A stretch of 64,000 nucleotides of DNA from the NCBI RefSeq assembly GCF_014200725.1, contig NZ_JACHCL010000011.1, positions 38,956 through 102,955 on the forward strand. Direction: 5' to 3'. This document shows, one piece after another, positions 60,298 to 64,000 of this stretch; the stretch's first letter is position 1, and each line of letters begins with the position of its first letter. The notes beneath the pieces are model-generated. The model did no database searches and was not told the DNA's origin. It was given only the letters and a program-made list of their open reading frames with translations. Both the position numbers and the translations under genes were made by a program. Source of the DNA: Janthinobacterium silvisoli. GTDB taxonomy: Bacteria > Pseudomonadota > Gammaproteobacteria > Burkholderiales > Burkholderiaceae_D.

Positions 60298-62247
60298 TTA
60301 ATATTTTTTTGCATGAAGAAACTCCCGCCAAGCATGCCATTCGAACGGTTTGTTTCGTATCCAACATTCTAGTATGAAAAAAAATCTTTGCATTAATCTA
60401 TCACTTCCTTCACTCAAATTATCGCTATGATGGAGTGCTGACTCTATATGAATTTTTATATTTAAAATACCGCTAAAATGACTAAAGGCTGGATACACAG
60501 GTACTCTATACCGAGCGCTAAAAAACTCGATTCCAGGCATTACGCCGATTTTATTTCCCAGAAAATTTACTGGAGTAAAGTTGTTGCCTAAAAAAACGTC
60601 AGGCATTATTATAAGAATTTCACCATTCTTTAAGCATCGCGCTGCGTTTAATATGCCGCGTTTATTATCAAATATTATTGAAACATCTGGCAGATACCGG
60701 CGATAAAAATCTTCAAATTGCTTGTTATCAGGGTTTAGTAAAGGATCGCGATATAATAAATTAACTTTTTTTCCATTTTTATGGAGAAAATCGACAACAA
60801 AAAATGCTCCTGTCAAGAAAGATCCAAAATGTGGAGCCGCTAATATAGCTCCGGAATCTAGGCGGGCAATCTGCTGAAGAACCGCTGCATCTAAATTTGA
60901 ATGAGTTCGGTTGATTAAACGCCATCCAGCCTTTACATCAATCCTACTTAAAATCCATAGCCATAATAATTCTTTATACTTAGCGGTAAGCGCCATTTTT
61001 GCAGTTAAATTCAGATCAGTAATTCGCGGAGTAACTTGTGACATTGCCATCGAAATATCATTAATATATTTTGAATGTTTTGTTTTTAGAGGTATGCCAA
61101 TAGTCATCCGGAGAAATATGGATGCGGTATAAAATGAGAGCAACAAAAAGAAATTTTTTGAAAAAATTAATAGAATTTCAATTGTAATCGCACGTAAGAA
61201 GCCATATATTATTGGCAAAAAAACAAAAACCAAGAATATCGACAATGCCATATATAAATAATTAGTATTTGGCGTAAAGAAAAATTTGGCTGTTGTTTCG
61301 GATTGAAAAATAGGTTGTAGAATTGTGGAAATTAAAGTGTACATAGAAAATGCTAGCCATATGAACACGACTAATTCTCCGATACTGTAGGCTCGAGCCA
61401 AAATAAAATTTTTAGTATTTACTGAGCCAGCATAATTTCTATTTATGTTCTGACGAATCCATAATTTTAAATCGTCAACTCCTAAGTAGTCACTTAGCAA
61501 CCAGTATCCATCAAACTTAAAATATGGAAGAAGCGATGTTAATGACAGCATAAAAACTAGACGTGATGCAAGGGTAAGTGAAGGAATTTTAATTGCCGCG
61601 ATACCGACTAGTGCCCCGAATATTGCTTGGAAGTACACACCGCCTACATCAACTTTGACTCTATCATTACGTGTGGAACACCAAATTTTAGAAACGTCGG
61701 TGAAAAAAAATGGTATTCCATTTTTTAGGCCGACGCCGATTGGACCAGGCTGTATTTTTGCTGAAGCGCAGGCCGTTGCATGTCCTAGCTCATGAAAAAT
61801 GACACTGACCATAAGTATGATCGGTGTTAATAAAGAAATATCTGAAATTACTGGCAACGTCCAGGTTATTGCAAAAGATATTGAAATAAGAAGTATGAAA
61901 AATATGAAAAAATATTTTTTAAATGTAAAAGAAAGAAAAGGAGTTACTTTTTCAAGAAGCGCTGACGAAAAAATTTCCAGCGAATACCGAAACCTGGCAT
62001 CGACTTCTTTTTTAGCTACTAATATTTCTTGTAGCTCATCGATTGCTGCCGTAATTTCTTCAGGCGTGACGGTATATCCGAGTTGCTCAGTCAATTTTTG
62101 AGATATGAAGTTTGTTGGATGTTCTGGATAAATTTTCAGAATATTTAGTAAAATTGCTGTTTCTTCAGATATGCTAAAGTGCTTGCCCTTATGTGCTAAA
62201 ACGTAGCCATTTTGGTTGTTGTTAAATACGCAAACGTCATTAATCAT
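60298..62247 (-). CDS. Fusion: PqqD-like N-terminus, membrane M50 zinc protease, LpxL-like acyltransferase
   Basis: The product is 649 residues. Residues 1-85 (GKHFSISEETAILLNILKIY, then EEITAAIDELQEILV) read like a PqqD/RiPP-recognition element. Residues 100-395 are a polytopic membrane region with the zinc motif HELGH near 152 and the second-ligand motif YFKFDGYWLLSDYLGVDDLK near 240, typical of M50 proteases in peptide-export loci. Residues 410-649 resemble LpxL/HtrB-type acyltransferases: APHFGSFLTGAFFV with an H(x)4-type catalytic His, YRDPLLNP, FDNKRGILNAARCLKNGEIL and MPDVFLGNN. The order suggests recognition, cleavage and acylation of one substrate. AT-rich; operon head is the 65-residue peptide gene. 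Confidence 0.8.
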   Translation of the reverse strand: MINDVCVFNNNQNGYVLAHKGKHFSISEETAILLNILKIYPEHPTNFISQKLTEQLGYTVTPEEITAAIDELQEILVAKKEVDARFRYSLEIFSSALLEKVTPFLSFTFKKYFFIFFILLISISFAITWTLPVISDISLLTPIILMVSVIFHELGHATACASAKIQPGPIGVGLKNGIPFFFTDVSKIWCSTRNDRVKVDVGGVYFQAIFGALVGIAAIKIPSLTLASRLVFMLSLTSLLPYFKFDGYWLLSDYLGVDDLKLWIRQNINRNYAGSVNTKNFILARAYSIGELVVFIWLAFSMYTLISTILQPIFQSETTAKFFFTPNTNYLYMALSIFLVFVFLPIIYGFLRAITIEILLIFSKNFFLLLSFYTASIFLRMTIGIPLKTKHSKYINDISMAMSQVTPRITDLNLTAKMALTAKYKELLWLWILSRIDVKAGWRLINRTHSNLDAAVLQQIARLDSGAILAAPHFGSFLTGAFFVVDFLHKNGKKVNLLYRDPLLNPDNKQFEDFYRRYLPDVSIIFDNKRGILNAARCLKNGEILIIMPDVFLGNNFTPVNFLGNKIGVMPGIEFFSARYRVPVYPAFSHFSGILNIKIHIESALHHSDNLSEGSDRLMQRFFFILECWIRNKPFEWHAWREFLHAKKY

Positions 62248-62275
62248 TGAGCTTACTTTTCTCTGATAATAGAAA

Positions 62276-62293
62276 ACGGCGCAGAAGCGCCGT
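62276..62293 (-). terminator. Attenuator-like hairpin between peptide and enzyme genes
   Basis: Arms ACGGCGC / GCGCCGT around a 4-base loop, followed on the minus strand by TTTCTATT. It lies between the precursor stop and the fusion-enzyme start, so it would let most transcripts end after the peptide gene. Confidence 0.6.
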
Positions 62294-62314
62294 ATTTTCC
62301 TAGCTTAAAACAAA

Positions 62315-62512
62315 TTACCAATTTATGATACTGCATGAGCCAGAGGGGCAGTCGGCACCGCCGTCGGTGCCAGTTTCTCTACAGCTACCATCGACCGCAA
62401 ATGCACTCGAAGCAGCAATAGTGGCGACTACACCGACCACAGCTACCAGTGCGCTTTGTTCTTCGAGACGGCTACTGAGTTCAACGGCATGAATAGAAAA
62501 TTTATTTTTCAT
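62315..62512 (-). CDS. 65-residue Cys-containing precursor-like peptide
   Basis: The ATG at 62512 has AAGGA at proper spacing. Residues 1-20 are a charged leader (MKNKFSIHAVELSSRLEEQ). Residues 21-39 are hydrophobic (ALVAVVGVVATIAASSAFA) and end in an AFA signal-peptidase-type site. Residues 40-65 form a small polar tail with three cysteines (C44, C55, C60) rich in Gly, Ser, Asp and Thr, ending SIINW. The shape fits a modified-peptide or bacteriocin-like precursor. It heads an operon with a protease-acyltransferase and a disulfide oxidoreductase and has its own strong promoter and downstream attenuator. No known precursor family was recognised. Confidence 0.7.
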   Translation of the reverse strand: MKNKFSIHAVELSSRLEEQSALVAVVGVVATIAASSAFAVDGSCRETGTDGGADCPSGSCSIINW

Positions 62513-62568
62513 TGTAGTTTTCCTTTATAAAATTGAATAAGAGTGTCGCCGTGCACGTTGACGTCATA

Positions 62569-62597
62569 AATATACTGTAGACAATATTTTTTGTCCA
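62569..62597 (-). promoter_or_regulatory. Sigma-70 promoter of the peptide operon
   Basis: On the minus strand TGGACA (62597-62592), 17 bases, then TATATT (62574-62569). Each hexamer differs from consensus at one position and spacing is optimal. The start of transcription would be near 62,562, about 50 bases before the peptide ATG. Confidence 0.7.
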
Positions 62598-62644
62598 TTT
62601 TTTTGCCAAAAAAAGAATTTATTTTTACAACGTTTCGTTTACTT

Positions 62645-63106
62645 ATGAAAAAAATATTTCCATTCGCTTTTTATTTTTTTTTAGTGTATTGGGGATCGGC
62701 AAGAGCTAGCCCGAGCACTGAGGAGACTGCATGCTTACTAGAGCCCACTAACTGTGGCAACAACTCAATGGTGCAAGGTAAATACATCAACAATAGTGAT
62801 ATAATTAGCAATGCAATAAAGAACTCAGCACTGTCATTGGAATTTGATTTGTCCGTTTTGAAAGAAAATCCGAGTGATGTAGCTGCCCCCTCTATGCCTC
62901 CTGAATTAGCGTCGCGGTATACGTTATCGCCTCAGAGTGAGGCATTCCGCCGCTTCGAGAAAGCCGTAAAGGATGCTGAGGTTCCCGACTGCCTTCACTC
63001 CGATGGCCTTAAGAGACAGTCTACCTCCATACTATTTGTTGAAGTTCGTGGCGTTTACGCTTTACCCTTTGTGGCTCTGGCAAAGGCACGTGGCAAGTGC
63101 AAGTGA
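62645..63106 (+). CDS. Exported hypothetical protein, divergent from the peptide operon
   Basis: The product is 153 residues from the ATG at 62645. Signal peptide FPFAFYFFLVYWGSARA, cleaved before SPST. The first half is AT-rich like the peptide operon. The last 60 residues (EAFRRFEKAVKDAEVPDCLH, then VRGVYALPFVALAKARGKCK) are in higher-GC DNA and resemble a C-terminal domain of exported proteins common in betaproteobacteria. It may be a native gene whose 5' end was replaced, or an intact accessory gene. Function unknown. Confidence 0.65.
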   Translation: MKKIFPFAFYFFLVYWGSARASPSTEETACLLEPTNCGNNSMVQGKYINNSDIISNAIKNSALSLEFDLSVLKENPSDVAAPSMPPELASRYTLSPQSEAFRRFEKAVKDAEVPDCLHSDGLKRQSTSILFVEVRGVYALPFVALAKARGKCK

Positions 63107-63330
63107 ATCGCCACGAGTCTTCTACCCCCTCCGCGCCTTTGCCAAGATCGAAACGGCGCAGGCAGAAATTCAAGAAATGGGCCTACGGCATGCCGAAGTG
63201 GATTTTGTGAAGTGGCACCGAGACCAAAACACACTTAAGCGTGAAGCGAAATAGCAGTTGAACGGTCCTCTCGCCCATGCTGCATTTCGCCGCAATAGTG
63301 GATATGTATTGGTCGAAGGCATCTTCAGTG

Positions 63331-63354
63331 GTAAGCGTAAAGCCAGCGCCGTCT
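63331..63354 (+). repeat. Second copy of the IS66-type end
   Basis: GTAAGCGTAAAGCCAGCGCC and the next four bases repeat exactly the right end of the IS66 element at 57,956-57,979, in inverted orientation relative to it. The two facing ends bracket the block 57,980-63,330. No tnpC follows this copy. Confidence 0.7.
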
Positions 63355-63424
63355 GTACGGCCCATGTCGATGCCGGCATGATTTGAGGTTGAGACACAAA
63401 TCGATTGTGTCCACAAACTCGATT

Positions 63425-63913
63425 ATGGACACAATAATTCAACCAGTCGCAAGGCCCTCAAAACGTGGCAGCTACTATCGACAACGCAAAATTCTCCAAG
63501 GCGATCGAACACTTCGAATTGTTCCGCCGGCCCTCCGAATCTATTTGTGGACGGATTGGTGGAGCAATTACGGCGCGAGCGCCAGCGTCTCCGCGATGAT
63601 GGAGGGCATGCCAGAAAGCCTCTACGCGTGGTTCATGCGTTCGTTCATATACGCACAGGGATCCGAATCGGCGCGCGATGTTGTGAAATCCGTCCTTCAT
63701 CCGAGCAGCGGCCTTTTCAGCAATCGGGAATTTCTGATTTCGGAGAATGGCTCCGCGTTCGTCAATGTGTTGGCTGAGGCTGACCCAGCAGCGACATTGG
63801 CGCTGCTTCGCGCGACCATACTTTCTTGGACGGACGACGAATTGACCGAGCTGAAGAAGTCTCGGCAGAGTTTTGCATGGGCGCTGGAAAAAATCGCTGT
63901 ATGGAAAGTGTAG
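63425..63913 (+). pseudogene. Fragment of a large NTPase-like protein, cut by an IS3 element
   Basis: The frame (162 residues from the ATG at 63425, true 5' end lost near 63,440) reads VPPALRIYLWTDWWSNYGAS, SARDVVKSVLHPSSGLFSNR, VLAEADPAATLALLRATILS and SFAWALEKIAVWK. This helical-repeat style is like the region after the ATPase domain in large STAND-type NTPases, recalled from memory. The TAG stop is supplied by the IS3 end (63909), which shows insertion into the coding sequence. It is a dead remnant of a bigger gene, perhaps a defence gene. Confidence 0.55.
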
Positions 63914-64000
63914 TGGTCAACCCATCCCGGACACTACGTTAAGTTTTTCTTCGGTGACGGCCGGTGCCAATCCGTGATTGAACTGATGTGGCCGTATCCA
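63909..64000 (-). mobile_element. IS3-family element, right part (continues beyond the window)
   Basis: The terminal repeat starts TGTAGTGGTCAACCCATCC at 63909. On the minus strand the last 27 codons of OrfB are visible (RPHQFNHGLAPAVTEEKLNV, ending VSGMG and TGA at 63919-63917), the standard C-terminus of this IS group. Confidence 0.85.
63917..64000 (-). CDS. IS3-family transposase OrfB, C-terminal end (partial)
   Basis: Partial frame entering from the right edge; 27 residues are visible and end EEKLNVVSGMG. The HQFNxGLAPAV..EKL pattern is the conserved tail of integrase-core transposases of the IS3 family. The catalytic DDE part lies outside the window. Confidence 0.85.
   Translation of the reverse strand, partial: WIRPHQFNHGLAPAVTEEKLNVVSGMG

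Noticed and set aside
58938..62512. Classical ABC-exported bacteriocin (microcin) locus
   Set aside because: No ABC transporter, HlyD-like protein, C39 protease or double-glycine leader was seen.
63183..63416. Minus-strand frame with an HTH-like AAKCSMGERTVQ stretch
   Set aside because: It crosses the IS66 end at 63,331 and lacks both a good start and a full domain; at most a fragment.

Overview
The window looks like the chromosome of an Oxalobacteraceae-type betaproteobacterium (Janthinobacterium/Duganella/Massilia-like). This is inferred from the GC-rich coding style, three near-identical methyl-accepting chemotaxis protein (MCP) modules, a beta-barrel porin of the betaproteobacterial type, a DctB/DctD-controlled transporter and many LysR/AraC regulators beside their targets. 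No rRNA or tRNA gene was recognised, so the genus is an inference.

Bases 1-47,990 are mostly ordinary core or shell chromosome. In order they hold: a small catabolic cluster (aldehyde dehydrogenase, SnoaL-like protein, LysR regulator, SDR); a PrlF-YhaV toxin-antitoxin pair with its operator and an AT-richer XRE gene; an AI-2E-type permease; MCP 1; an EamA exporter with a divergent AraC regulator; MarC; an MFS/beta-lactamase-fold pair with a divergent LysR regulator; MCP 2; a large SF1 helicase; a GST; MCP 3; FolE; NudC; a Fiu-like catecholate siderophore receptor behind a Fur box; a dicarboxylate/amino-acid symporter, porin and DctB-DctD kinase/regulator with a recognisable sigma-54 promoter and upstream palindrome; an ABC ATPase followed by an ABC-permease/M1-aminopeptidase fusion; an ECF sigma factor with a small membrane protein; and a PliG-like lysozyme inhibitor.

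Bases 48,174-64,000 form an accessory, rearranged region. It contains a 669-residue protein with a hydrophobic segment and coiled coil near its N-terminus, an IS21 remnant, and a decayed Rhs locus. On the minus strand the Rhs locus reads: 5'-truncated Rhs core, DUF6883 toxin module (split from the core by a frameshift at a G run), DUF4926 immunity gene, a second displaced toxin tip with a lipoprotein immunity gene, and a third tip cut by IS21. An IS66-type element (tnpC only, frameshifted) caps the Rhs 5' end. A gene-poor stretch with a 20-bp perfect palindrome and ten tandem 11-bp repeats follows, then an orphan HigA-like gene and IS scraps.

The most striking part is 58,938-62,512, a visibly AT-rich four-gene minus-strand operon. 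It encodes a 65-residue Cys-containing small peptide with a leader and hydrophobic segment; a fusion of a PqqD-like N-terminal region, a membrane M50 zinc protease and a lysophospholipid/lipid-A-type acyltransferase; an exported protein of unknown function; and a DsbA-like CxxC lipoprotein. A strong promoter precedes the peptide gene, and an attenuator-like hairpin separates it from the enzyme gene. I propose it as a candidate undescribed peptide-maturation (possibly lipidating) system. The window ends in an NTPase-like fragment cut by an IS3-family element.
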